DNA of 21,297 nt from JBATBW01 sp049662565 (GCA_049662565.1 JBATBW010000148.1:1-21297); one strand, 5' to 3'; counted from the first letter of the stretch, positions 7,127 through 15,233 are shown. The notes: generated by a model from the sequence alone, not told the origin. Program-made: numbers and translations.

Positions 7127-8323
7127 ATGAAAAGAATTGAACTATTGGCTCCTTGTGGTGATTTGAATCGTTTAAAAATTGCGGTTGATATGGGAGCAGA
7201 TGCTGTCTATTTAGGTGGTAAATCTTATTCTTTGCGCAGTCGGGCTTCCAACTTTACGTTAGAAGATATTGCTTGTGGTGTTCAATATGCCCATAATCAT
7301 CATGCACGAGTTTATGTAACAGTTAATATGATTTATCATGATTGTGACTTAGCGGGTTTACAAGAGTATTTATTACAATTAGAAACAATTGGTGTAGATG
7401 GTATAATTGTGGCGAGCATTGGGGTTATTAAGATGGCTAAAGCCATTTTAACAACGATGGAAGTACATGTTTCCACTCAATTATCTGTAACTAATTCTTT
7501 AGATTTAAAATTTTTAGAACAATTAAAAGTTGAAAGGGTCGTGCTAGCAAGAGAGTTAGACTTGCAACAAATGTCCCAAACGATAAATAGTACTAATTTA
7601 GAAATTGAAGTATTTGTTCATGGTGGAATGTGTGCCAATTATTCTGGTCGATGCACATTAAGTAATGAAATGACAAATCGCGATGCCAATAGAGGTGGTT
7701 GTGCCCAATCTTGTCGTTGGAAATATCATTTGTATAATAAGAATAATCAAGAATTAAGTCCTAGTGATTGTTTGTTTTCCTTAAGTAGTAAAGATTTAAA
7801 TGCTTTATCTTTTTTGCCATCATTAATTGATATGGGAGTTAGTAGTTTGAAAATTGAAGGACGGATGAAGAGCGAATATTATCTTGCGACCTTAATTAAA
7901 ACCTATCGTTTAGCTATTGATGAATATTATGAAAAAGGGTTAGATTCGAACCGTATTGAATATTATTTGAATCAATTGAATAAGGCTGAGAATCGGCCGA
8001 CAGCTAATGGGTTCTTAGACAACAAGATGAATAAAGATACTCATCTTTATGATATTAATGGGGCAGGTGTTACTCATGAGTTTGTCGGAAAGATTATTGA
8101 TATAGTAGATGATAAAATTCAAATTCAAGTTCGTAATGTCTTTAAAGTAGGCGATAAGTTAGAGTTTTTCGGTCCAATTACTAATAATGAACAAATAGTA
8201 GTTGAAAAAATATGGGATATAGATTTAAATGAAATAGAGTTGGCTAATAAGCCGATGAGTATTGTTTATATAGAAAGTGATAAATCGCTTCAAGTAGGTG
8301 ATTTTATTCGGGTAACAAAATGA
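7127..8323 (+). CDS. U32 family tRNA uridine hydroxylation protein, TrhP2-like
   Basis: This is a 398-residue U32 protein, historically called a collagenase-like peptidase, now known in the TrhP group to make 5-hydroxyuridine at tRNA position 34 from prephenate using an Fe-S cluster. The start is MKRIELLAPCGD after AAAGGAGG. RSRASNF (38-43) and the PS01276-like signature EVFVHGGMCANYSGRC (161-176) are clear, followed by RDANRGGCAQSCRW (185-198). Candidate cluster cysteines are 169, 176, 192 and 196. KIEGRMKSEYY closes the catalytic region, and the C-terminal about 80 residues form the family's beta domain. Many relatives carry a Cys at the end of an SKDLC motif; here it is SKDLN (Asn225), with a Cys at 215 instead. 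It overlaps the RNA methyltransferase gene by 4 bases. Confidence 0.9.
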   Translation: MKRIELLAPCGDLNRLKIAVDMGADAVYLGGKSYSLRSRASNFTLEDIACGVQYAHNHHARVYVTVNMIYHDCDLAGLQEYLLQLETIGVDGIIVASIGVIKMAKAILTTMEVHVSTQLSVTNSLDLKFLEQLKVERVVLARELDLQQMSQTINSTNLEIEVFVHGGMCANYSGRCTLSNEMTNRDANRGGCAQSCRWKYHLYNKNNQELSPSDCLFSLSSKDLNALSFLPSLIDMGVSSLKIEGRMKSEYYLATLIKTYRLAIDEYYEKGLDSNRIEYYLNQLNKAENRPTANGFLDNKMNKDTHLYDINGAGVTHEFVGKIIDIVDDKIQIQVRNVFKVGDKLEFFGPITNNEQIVVEKIWDIDLNEIELANKPMSIVYIESDKSLQVGDFIRVTK

Positions 8324-9042
8324 TATTATATGGCGCAATTAGTGTAAAGTATGCGATTAACGGGCATAAAAGGACAATTGAAAAAGTTTTAATTGATAGT
8401 GTTAAAATTAAAAAGAAAAAGGACTTGCAATATATTTATCATCTAGCATTAGATAATGATATTGAAGTACAAGTTGTCGATGAAAAAGTGTTTCATCAAT
8501 ATGAATTAAATAAGACATATGGTGGAATTATTGCGATCAGTAGTAATCGTCAAATTGAAATGATTAGTAGCGCTAGCTTAGAGGATAAGAATTATATTTG
8601 TTTATTAGATGGTATTGAAGACCCTTATAATATGGGTTATGCTTTGCGTAATTTATATGCTTCTGGTTGTGATTTAGTAATTATTAATAATCGTAGTTGG
8701 GATAGTGTTGATAATATTATTACTTTAAGTAGTGCGGGAGCTAGTGAATTATTGGATATTGTCTATTATGATGAGATGAATAATTTATTGCCATTATTAC
8801 AGGAATTTAAATTGTATGCAACTTATCGAAATAACGCGATTGCTTATCAAAATGCGAATTATTGTGGTAAAATATGTATAGCTTTTGGTGGTGAAAAGCG
8901 TGGCATTGCGAAAGATTTTATTAAGGCTGCAGATCAATGTATATTTATACCATATGCCAATGATTTTAGAAATGCTTTAAATGCAAGCAGTGCTGTTGCC
9001 GTAGTGGCTTTTGAAATACTTCGTCAAAAGGGAGGAAAATAA
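8320..9042 (+). CDS. SpoU/TrmH-family RNA 2'-O-methyltransferase
   Basis: This is a SPOUT-class SAM-dependent methyltransferase, expected to methylate a ribose 2'-OH in rRNA or tRNA. The N-terminal about 80 residues resemble the substrate-binding domain of RlmB-like proteins. The C-terminal knot carries motif 1 LDGIEDPYNMGYALRN (96-111, with the conserved Arg110), motif 2 IAFGGEKRGI (187-196) and motif 3 IPYANDFRNALNASSAVA (210-227, canonical form SLNVSxA). Length is 240 residues, normal for the family. The ATG overlaps the TrhP2 stop (ATGA), and its own stop overlaps the next start, so it is translationally coupled on both sides. The exact nucleotide target cannot be told from sequence. Confidence 0.88.
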   Translation: MILYGAISVKYAINGHKRTIEKVLIDSVKIKKKKDLQYIYHLALDNDIEVQVVDEKVFHQYELNKTYGGIIAISSNRQIEMISSASLEDKNYICLLDGIEDPYNMGYALRNLYASGCDLVIINNRSWDSVDNIITLSSAGASELLDIVYYDEMNNLLPLLQEFKLYATYRNNAIAYQNANYCGKICIAFGGEKRGIAKDFIKAADQCIFIPYANDFRNALNASSAVAVVAFEILRQKGGK

Positions 9043-10736
9043 TGAAAGAAACAATATATATGAAAAATGATTTAGTTATTTTAAATTTTTCGAAAGAATA
9101 TTTAAATAACAATCAAGAAATTGTGAATAGTAAAGGTTTTTATTTATTGGTAAATAAATACTTACAAAACTTAGAGAATCACAATCCGCAATTATTTAGT
9201 CAAATTATTGGTTGTACGACTATTGATATGTTAAGTGTTGAATTAGTTAAGTTGACTAGATTATTGTTGGTGTTTGGTTTAGATGAAATTGACCATCCGT
9301 TAATTAGACAAAGAGATTTATTGTTGTATTTGGTAGAAGATATTTATAATTATTGGCGTAAAATTCAAAGGTTTTCGATTTTATATGCTGGTAGTGGTAA
9401 AGATATTCAATTAGTTAATTTTATTGAAAGTGATAGTAAATTTAATTCTTTGATTATTAATTTTTATCGGACAATTCAAGAAAAGGTGATTGGACATAAA
9501 AATCATATTTACCGTCAATTACATGCAGGTACTAATGGTAGTATTGTTTTGCGTGATTATCATATTGATGTTCCAAGTGGTTATGAAAAATTACGTAAGA
9601 TTCCTTTTATTGATTCTATTATGATGCGTACGCCTTTAATATTAACTCCTAAATCGAATAAAAGAGAAGGAAGTTTTGTGGAAGTGTTTGAAAACCCTAT
9701 CAATACTTGGGATTACGATAGTGATAAATGGATGATTTATCCTTGTTATGTTGGAGCATCTTTATGTTTCCTATATTTTGATCGTGACTATTTATCTAGT
9801 GTGGTAGCTTTAAGTAATTTATTTGAACTTGCTAGTGATATAGATTGTATTAAACAACAACCTGATTTAGTAGTTATTTTTGGTAATAAAGATGACTTAG
9901 ACCAAAATGTATTCTATCAAGATAAGGCAAATGATATGATTATTGCGAGTTTGTCTCATAGTCCAAAAATCGAATATTTTGGTTATTTAAAGAAAATTTG
10001 TTTAACTTTACATAATGTTCGAATGATTAATAAGAAACAACTGCCTTTACATGGGGCAATGGTTAAAGTGACATTTAAAAATGGTATTACTAAAGGTATG
10101 GTTTTAATTGGTGATAGTGGAGCGGGTAAGAGTGAAACTATTGAAACTATTCAACAAGTGGCGAGTGAACAAATTGCGAATATTGATATTATTTTTGATG
10201 ATATGGGTACTTTAAATATTGTCGATGGTAAGATTAAAGCTTGTGGTACGGAAATTGGGGCGTTTGTTCGTTTAGATGATTTAGATAAGGGTAGTGCTTA
10301 TAAGGATATGGACCGTTCTATTTTCTTTAATCCATCTAGTATTAATTCTCGAGTTGTATTACCAGTAGCTACTTATCAATTAATTAGAGAGTATCATGAT
10401 GTAGATATGTTTTTATATGCGAATAATTATACAGATACGGATGGTTTAAGACGTTTTGATAATATTGAAGAAGCGAAACAAACATTTATTAATGGTTTCC
10501 GTAATGCGAAAGGGACTACTGATGAAAAAGGATTGACTAACACTTTCTTTGCCAATCCGTTTGGTCCAATGCAATTAGAAGAAGAAACGCGAGTTATTAT
10601 TGATCATATGTTTGAGAAAATGAATAGTGAAGATATCTTTATTGGTGAAGTATATACGCATTTAGGTTTAAAAGATTATAGTGAAAAATTAAAATTAGCT
10701 GCCAATAGCATTTTGGATGTGATTAATCATGGATAA
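9042..10736 (+). CDS. PEPCK/HPr-kinase superfamily P-loop protein, substrate unknown
   Basis: The C-terminal half (about residues 330-545) has the PEP carboxykinase/HPr kinase fold signature: a LPLHGAMVKV strand, the P-loop GDSGAGKSE (357-365, ending in GKSE as in HPr kinase) and a Walker B IDIIFDDMG (381-389). The N-terminal about 320 residues are mostly helical with no motif I can name. At 564 residues it is much larger than HPr kinase (about 310) and near PEPCK size, but I do not see the classical PEPCK oxaloacetate/PEP-binding motifs by eye. Automated pipelines often label such proteins phosphoenolpyruvate carboxykinase. The ATG follows GGAGG and overlaps the methyltransferase stop; the 3' end overlaps nadE by 8 bases. 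I treat the fold as sure and the reaction as unknown. Confidence 0.75.
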   Translation: MKETIYMKNDLVILNFSKEYLNNNQEIVNSKGFYLLVNKYLQNLENHNPQLFSQIIGCTTIDMLSVELVKLTRLLLVFGLDEIDHPLIRQRDLLLYLVEDIYNYWRKIQRFSILYAGSGKDIQLVNFIESDSKFNSLIINFYRTIQEKVIGHKNHIYRQLHAGTNGSIVLRDYHIDVPSGYEKLRKIPFIDSIMMRTPLILTPKSNKREGSFVEVFENPINTWDYDSDKWMIYPCYVGASLCFLYFDRDYLSSVVALSNLFELASDIDCIKQQPDLVVIFGNKDDLDQNVFYQDKANDMIIASLSHSPKIEYFGYLKKICLTLHNVRMINKKQLPLHGAMVKVTFKNGITKGMVLIGDSGAGKSETIETIQQVASEQIANIDIIFDDMGTLNIVDGKIKACGTEIGAFVRLDDLDKGSAYKDMDRSIFFNPSSINSRVVLPVATYQLIREYHDVDMFLYANNYTDTDGLRRFDNIEEAKQTFINGFRNAKGTTDEKGLTNTFFANPFGPMQLEEETRVIIDHMFEKMNSEDIFIGEVYTHLGLKDYSEKLKLAANSILDVINHG

Positions 10737-12345
10737 AATTGCTTTAGGACAAATCGAAATTGTTAAAAATAATTTAGATTACAATTTCCAACAAATAAAA
10801 GAACAAATCAGTATAGCGAAAAATAGCGGTTATGAAGTAATCGTTTTTCCGATGCTTTGTTTAAGTGGAAATACGATTGATGATAGTTATTTTAATTATG
10901 ATTGTCAAAGCGAATTATTGTCATATAATGATTTAATTAATGAACTTAGTGACGATATCCATGTTTTATTTAGTAATATTTTTCTTCAAGATATGGAAGT
11001 ATTTAAAGGTGTTTATCATAGTTACAATCAGGAAATATTATGTTTGCATTTTGATGATTTATATTCGAATTCTAATTCAAGTTTAGTTTATGATGGTAAT
11101 ACGATTACGGTTGGATTTGATCGTAATTATTTAGTCGGCGATTATAATTTTATTTTTGCGAATGATTATTATATTAAAGATGAGGATTTTAAAGTTGAGT
11201 GTGATAATGTTGTGGTTTATTGTAATTGTGTCGGCACTCAAAATATTGATAAACATATTTATGGTTTTAGTGGTGGTAGTTTCATTAGTGATAATAATAT
11301 AATTATTGCGCAAGCTAATAATAATTTTAAGAGTGAACTAGTATTAAATACTATTAATAATGATAAAGCTAATTTATTTAGCGCTTTAGTTAATATAATT
11401 AAGAGTTTAGATGTTCAAATTTTTCCGTTTAAACCAAATTATGTTATTGGTCTATCGGGTGGTTTAGATAGTAGTGTTAATTTAGCTTTATTGGTGGCTG
11501 CGGTCGGTTCTAAGCGGGTTTTAGGTTATAACATGGCTAGTAAGTACAATAGTGATAAAACGATTTCTACAGCCTTAAAACAAGCGAATAAGTTGGGTGT
11601 TAAAGTTAAAAGTGGGTCAATAGAACCTTTAGTTCAAGCTACCATTAGCAATGTTTCCGAATATGAAGATCAATGTATTAGCGATTTTGCTTTAGAAAAT
11701 GTACAAGCAAGAATTAGGGGGCACTTGTTATCAACTTTTGCGGCTATAAATAATGGTATTGTGATTAATAATGGCAATAAAGTGGAAAGTGCTTTAGGAT
11801 ATTGTACTTTATATGGTGATTTAATTGGGGCATATTCGCCAATTGGGGACTTATATAAAGTTGATTTGTTTGAATTGTCACAACAGATTAATGAATATTT
11901 TGCGGAAGAAATAATATCTAGCGATTTATTGCCTAATAATGATTATCAATTTATCATTGCACCAAGTGCAGAATTAAAAAATGCGCAAGTTGATCCAATG
12001 AAATGGTTCTATCACGATTTACTAATAGATTATTTATTAAAAACAAACTTTGACCTAACTTATTTATTGACTATTTATGAAAATGGTACAATTTATGATT
12101 TGGAAATGGGCAAATGGATTAAACACTATCATTTAGATGATGGGGATAAATTTATTGCGGATTTGGATTGGATTGTCCAAACTATCAATAAAAATATCTT
12201 TAAACGAATCGTTAGTCCACCATTAATTGTTTTGAGTAATAATAGTTTTGGGAATAATTTTAACCAAAGTCAAAAAGGTTTTAGTTATACAGCACAACAA
12301 CTATCTTTGATATCAAAGATTAAGAAAGAGGAGTATAATGGTTAA
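10729..12345 (+). CDS. nadE: NAD synthetase with a fused, apparently inactive glutaminase (nitrilase-fold) domain
   Basis: The protein converts nicotinic acid adenine dinucleotide to NAD+ with ATP and a nitrogen donor in the cytosol. Residues about 1-210 form a shrunken nitrilase-fold glutaminase domain; about 215-520 are the synthetase, with the PP-loop GLSGGLDSS (241-249), the NVQARIRGHLLS helix, and GNKVESALGYCTLYGD followed by SPIGDLYKVDLFEL. The synthetase looks complete. In the glutaminase domain the catalytic Glu position (family FPELxLxGY) reads FPMLCLSGN, so it is Met42; the Cys position (family EICED) reads GFDRN, so it is Asp near 131; no Lys is seen at the expected site near 105-110. 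The domain still keeps a YGFSGGSF strand like the family's FDGGSF. Such an enzyme should depend on free ammonia. It overlaps both neighbours by 8 bases. Confidence 0.85.
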   Translation: MDKIALGQIEIVKNNLDYNFQQIKEQISIAKNSGYEVIVFPMLCLSGNTIDDSYFNYDCQSELLSYNDLINELSDDIHVLFSNIFLQDMEVFKGVYHSYNQEILCLHFDDLYSNSNSSLVYDGNTITVGFDRNYLVGDYNFIFANDYYIKDEDFKVECDNVVVYCNCVGTQNIDKHIYGFSGGSFISDNNIIIAQANNNFKSELVLNTINNDKANLFSALVNIIKSLDVQIFPFKPNYVIGLSGGLDSSVNLALLVAAVGSKRVLGYNMASKYNSDKTISTALKQANKLGVKVKSGSIEPLVQATISNVSEYEDQCISDFALENVQARIRGHLLSTFAAINNGIVINNGNKVESALGYCTLYGDLIGAYSPIGDLYKVDLFELSQQINEYFAEEIISSDLLPNNDYQFIIAPSAELKNAQVDPMKWFYHDLLIDYLLKTNFDLTYLLTIYENGTIYDLEMGKWIKHYHLDDGDKFIADLDWIVQTINKNIFKRIVSPPLIVLSNNSFGNNFNQSQKGFSYTAQQLSLISKIKKEEYNG

Positions 12346-13471
12346 AGAAATAATTAAGGAAAATAGAAAACCCATAATTATTATCGTTATAAGTGGTTTA
12401 TGCTTGATTTGCGGCTATTATGCAATTGGTAATTTAGGTTTACTTAAGGGTTATTTCACAACTTTTGTCAATTTAATTATGGCTTTCATTATTGGCTACT
12501 GTTTTGCCTTTCTAGCAATGCCAGTTCGACGTTTGATGGAAAAATCATTGTCAAAGATGAACAACAAGAAAACGTTAAGGATAATATCAAGTGTGGTAGC
12601 ATTATCGTTTGTCATTGTCTTCTTTGTGATTATGTTTGCGGTTATTGGTCCCCAACTTTGGGAAAGTTTAAAGACTCTAACTAGTTATATCCCTAAATAT
12701 GTTGATTTTTTAACGACATTATATAATGATATTATCACTCGTTTTCCTGAATTAATTAATGTTTGGGAATTTAATTTGGCCAATGTGGATGGCATTATTA
12801 ATTGGGGTAAAGAGTTTATTATTTCTTTAATTCCTTCGGTTATTGGGTTTTCATCAAATATTATTATTACCTTATTTAATTTCTTAGTAGCATTTGTTAT
12901 TGCGTTTTATATTATTTATGACAAAGAGCATATTAATCTACAAATTAAAAAATTACTTTATTCATTAATTAAAAAAGAAAAAGTCGATTATTTAATACAT
13001 GTGAGTAATGTATCTAGTGGGATGTTTAACAATTTCATCATTGGTAAAGCGATTGATTCAACAATAATTGGGATATTAGCTTATGTTTGTATGTTGATAT
13101 TTGGTTTCCCATTCCCCGTATTAATTAGTTTTATTATTGGTATTACTAACATGATTCCCGTATTTGGCCCATTTATTGGGGCAGTACCAGGGGTAATAAT
13201 TATATTTATTATTAATCCAATGCAAGCAGTTTGGTTTGCTTTGTTTGTTTTAGCTCTACAACAATTCGATGGCAATATCTTAGGGCCGCGTATTTTAGGG
13301 GATACTTTAGGATTATCAAGTTTGTGGATTATGTTTGCGATTATTGTAGCTGGTGGTTTATTTGGCGTACCAGGGATGTTCTTTGGTGTTCCAATCTTCG
13401 CAACAATCTATTTCTTGACTAAAGAGTTTGTGAACGAACAACTGAAAAAGAAAAATATTGAATTAAAATAA
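12338..13471 (+). CDS. AI-2E family transporter (PerM/YdiK type)
   Basis: An integral membrane protein of 377 residues with about seven to eight hydrophobic helices. The family includes the E. coli AI-2 exporter TqsA, Na+/H+ antiporter-like members and many proteins of unknown substrate. Diagnostic segments are the TNMIPVFGPFIGAVPG loop and the QQFDGNILGPRILGDTLGL motif near the C-terminus, followed by the GGLFGVPGMFFGVP motif. The large soluble insert between helices three and four (about residues 110-160) is typical. It starts after AGGAG and overlaps nadE by 8 bases, so it is the last gene of the operon. An ISL3 element begins three bases after its stop codon and separates it from its native terminator. 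Substrate is unknown; AI-2 transport should not be assumed. Confidence 0.9.
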   Translation: MVKEIIKENRKPIIIIVISGLCLICGYYAIGNLGLLKGYFTTFVNLIMAFIIGYCFAFLAMPVRRLMEKSLSKMNNKKTLRIISSVVALSFVIVFFVIMFAVIGPQLWESLKTLTSYIPKYVDFLTTLYNDIITRFPELINVWEFNLANVDGIINWGKEFIISLIPSVIGFSSNIIITLFNFLVAFVIAFYIIYDKEHINLQIKKLLYSLIKKEKVDYLIHVSNVSSGMFNNFIIGKAIDSTIIGILAYVCMLIFGFPFPVLISFIIGITNMIPVFGPFIGAVPGVIIIFIINPMQAVWFALFVLALQQFDGNILGPRILGDTLGLSSLWIMFAIIVAGGLFGVPGMFFGVPIFATIYFLTKEFVNEQLKKKNIELK

Positions 13472-13473
13472 AG
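13466..13473 (+). repeat. Left 8-bp target-site duplication of the ISL3 element
   Basis: AAATAAAG stands directly before the left inverted repeat and is repeated exactly at 15242-15249. Eight-base duplications are characteristic of ISL3-family insertion. The copy includes the last bases of the AI-2E family gene stop region. Confidence 0.93.
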
Positions 13474-13495
13474 GGCCCTGCAAAGTAATTTAGGG
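13474..13495 (+). repeat. Left terminal inverted repeat of the ISL3 element
   Basis: The 22 bases begin GGCCCTGCAAAG and end TTTAGGG. They differ from the right repeat (read on the minus strand) at three positions. It includes the outermost copy of the 14-base subterminal motif, here in its most divergent form. Confidence 0.92.
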
Positions 13496-13600
13496 TTTTA
13501 GAGAAAAACGCTTTAAAATAATCTAGGGTTTTAGAGACTGTATGCTAAAAATACAGTCTCTTTTTTCCCTTTTTTTTACTAGCTCCAAAATAATCTAGGG
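13482..13600 (+). repeat. Three left-end copies of a 14-base motif (AAAATAATCTAGGG)
   Basis: Copies lie at 13482-13495 (two differences, inside the terminal repeat), 13515-13528 and 13587-13600 (both exact). The first two copies are embedded in a 33-base direct repeat whose tail TAGGGTTTTAGAGA is identical at 13491-13504 and 13524-13537. They mirror two copies at the right end and are probable transposase-binding sites. Confidence 0.8.
13533..13566 (+). terminator. Strong intrinsic terminator inside the ISL3 left end
   Basis: AGAGACTGTAT (13533-13543) pairs perfectly with ATACAGTCTCT (13551-13561) around GCTAAAA, followed by a run of T to 13566. It works on the + strand, so it stops transcription entering from the operon that ends at 13471 and shields the transposase gene from antisense reading. 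In effect it now ends that operon. Confidence 0.88.
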
Positions 13601-13608
13601 TCAATTTC

Positions 13609-13620
13609 TGCGACATCATA
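13609..13620 (+). repeat. Internal 12-base inverted repeat of the ISL3 element, left copy
   Basis: TGCGACATCATA here is repeated exactly on the minus strand at 15079-15090, just inside the other end. The pair brackets the transposase gene: the left copy is just past its stop codon, the right copy lies between its -10 box and Shine-Dalgarno. Confidence 0.75.
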
Positions 13621-13634
13621 TATTTCTTTTTTAT

Positions 13635-15065
13635 TTATTTTTTTCTTTTGTTTAGTGGTATTCCAGCTATTGTTCCATGAGAATATAAGATTCTTTTTCT
13701 CAGTGTTTCAAATGATGGTATCCCATTTGAATTGACTATTAATTTTTGTATTTTAGAGTTCGCTCCTTCTATTGGACCATTTGATATCCTTCTATTATCA
13801 TTTACTATAGTAAATGAATTTATTATTTGATCGTGCCATCTTGATAATGTTTGTGATAGCTTGACAAATTGTCGGAGTTGACTTTCATTAAAATCTATTA
13901 TAATTGTTTTTAATAATTCAGATGCATTTTCTTTAGTTGCGTGACTATTGAAATAAGCATATTGTTGTTTGAGTGACCATGTCTTAGATAGTCTTTTATC
14001 AATATTTAGAACATAATCTAAAACATCTTGTTGGTCAGCATATTGATCAATCATTCTATTGTATTTTTTTAGTTCTGGTTTTATCCTTGTCACTGGTCCA
14101 CATACTGATAATAGTTTCCAATATTTTTTAATTATTCGATACTCTATTGGTTGACTTATATCAATTTGTTCATCATCAAGAAAATCGATCATCTTTTTAT
14201 TTTGTTTGAATTCAGTATTTAGAAATGAGTTCATTACTGATAATCTTACATTATTGAATGCGCTCATTACATTTTGCATTACGTGAAAAGAATCTACCGC
14301 AACTGGTAAACCCGGAAATATAGCATTTATTGCATCTAAATAGTGCTGATTCATGTCTATACATACCATTTTTAGGTTAATTGTGCGTTTATTCTCTTTA
14401 CTAGAGGCACTTGATGTATCTTTGTATAAAGAAGGGTTAGGTATAACATGATAATCTCTTGCATGTCTTAACCAATTCATTAATGTTGTTTTCTTTCTAT
14501 CTTTACAAACATCAATAACTTTATTAGATTCAAAATCTAATATTATTAAGGCGTATTTTGTATTACCATGAACATAACACTTTTCATCAATGCACATGTA
14601 ACTGCTTGGAACACCAGCTTTAAAATCAACTCGTTTGTTAAATATATTTCTTACCGTTTGAGAACTAACAAAATTCTTATCAGCTATTTCTGAAAACGAT
14701 TGATTAGTATATTTAATGTTATTCAAAATATTATAAACAGTATATGCAGATAATCTTGGAAAATCATTATAAATAAAAGGAATATCTTGTGGAAAAGTTT
14801 TATTGCATATCGGACAAATATATCGAATAACATCAACATTCAATATACTCTTTCGAGGATAATTAAAAGAATGAAATATTTTTTTATGACAATGTTCTTT
14901 AATATTTAAATGATTATGTAAATGATGTTTACAATTAGAACAAATTGAAGGATGTGTTGAAAGTTTAATCCAAACTTCAATATATTGTTCGTTAATAATC
15001 TGATCTACAACAACAATTTTATCTGAATAATTATCTAAACCCAGTAAAGATATGATAATATTAAT
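13635..15065 (-). CDS. ISL3-family DDE transposase with probable ATT start
   Basis: The transposase catalyses cut-and-paste or circle-type movement of its own element. Counted from an ATT at 15065 it is 476 residues, the family's usual size. Starting at the first conventional codon (TTG at 14843, 402 residues) would cut off the N-terminal zinc ribbon, which is plainly encoded upstream in the same frame: SICSNCKHHLH then EHCHKK, joined to the downstream CPIC pair. The catalytic domain shows CIDMNQHYLDA, VAVDSFHV and the final acidic PIEGANSKIQ. AAAGGAG ends five bases before the ATT (15065-15063); no ATG, GTG or TTG lies between that site and the zinc ribbon. The frame is otherwise uninterrupted. 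The ATT could be a native rare start or a mutated ATG. Confidence 0.88.
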   Translation of the reverse strand: MNIIISLLGLDNYSDKIVVVDQIINEQYIEVWIKLSTHPSICSNCKHHLHNHLNIKEHCHKKIFHSFNYPRKSILNVDVIRYICPICNKTFPQDIPFIYNDFPRLSAYTVYNILNNIKYTNQSFSEIADKNFVSSQTVRNIFNKRVDFKAGVPSSYMCIDEKCYVHGNTKYALIILDFESNKVIDVCKDRKKTTLMNWLRHARDYHVIPNPSLYKDTSSASSKENKRTINLKMVCIDMNQHYLDAINAIFPGLPVAVDSFHVMQNVMSAFNNVRLSVMNSFLNTEFKQNKKMIDFLDDEQIDISQPIEYRIIKKYWKLLSVCGPVTRIKPELKKYNRMIDQYADQQDVLDYVLNIDKRLSKTWSLKQQYAYFNSHATKENASELLKTIIIDFNESQLRQFVKLSQTLSRWHDQIINSFTIVNDNRRISNGPIEGANSKIQKLIVNSNGIPSFETLRKRILYSHGTIAGIPLNKRKK

Positions 15066-15078
15066 ATGTTCTCCTTTC

Positions 15079-15090
15079 TATGATGTCGCA
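15079..15090 (-). repeat. Internal 12-base inverted repeat of the ISL3 element, right copy
   Basis: On the minus strand this reads TGCGACATCATA, identical to 13609-13620 on the + strand. It sits at the expected transcription start of the transposase, a natural place for self-repression by transposase binding. That role is inferred. Confidence 0.7.
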
Positions 15091-15096
15091 ATTATA
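15091..15096 (-). promoter_or_regulatory. Predicted -10 box (TATAAT) of the transposase
   Basis: A perfect TATAAT on the minus strand lies 26 bases before the proposed ATT start, with AAAGGAG between. No good -35 at standard spacing is seen. TTGACC occurs upstream but 22 bases away, too far for a standard pair. Confidence 0.45.
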
Positions 15097-15113
15097 TTTT
15101 AGGAGAACCAAAG

Positions 15114-15144
15114 AAAATGGTCAACTTAAGCTGATCATTTTTTT
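15114..15144 (+). terminator. Hairpin with T run at the ISL3 right end (+ strand)
   Basis: AAAATGGTCA (15114-15123) pairs with TGATCATTTT (15132-15141), one G-T pair, loop ACTTAAGC, then TTT to 15144. It could end + strand transcripts leaving the element. On the minus strand the T run after the stem is interrupted, so it would be weak. Confidence 0.5.
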
Positions 15145-15157
15145 AATATTTAAAACA

Positions 15158-15233
15158 CCCTAGATTATTTTAAAGCCTAAAAATATCTACACCCTAAAAA
15201 TTTTTATTTTTTTAACAAACCCTAGATTATTTT
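15158..15233 (-). repeat. Two right-end copies of the 14-base ISL3 motif
   Basis: Exact minus-strand copies of AAAATAATCTAGGG lie at 15158-15171 and 15220-15233, the outer one inside the terminal repeat. With the three left copies this gives five sites arranged inwards from both ends. Confidence 0.8.

Noticed and set aside
13231..13422. 63-codon + strand frame inside the AI-2E family gene
   Set aside because: It is an alternative frame of the conserved QQFDGN region; Cys/Trp/Phe-rich noise.
12338..13471. Quorum-sensing AI-2 exporter
   Set aside because: The family name is broad; no luxS or lsr genes are near, so AI-2 transport is not supported.
13474..13600. Short regularly repeated motif as a CRISPR array
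   Set aside because: Only three 14-base copies with unequal spacing, mirrored at the other end of an insertion sequence; they are IS end repeats and no cas genes are present.
13635..15065. Degenerate (broken) ISL3 transposase
   Set aside because: Taking the first standard start loses the zinc ribbon, but the frame is unbroken to an ATT with a well-spaced ribosome site and all catalytic residues remain.
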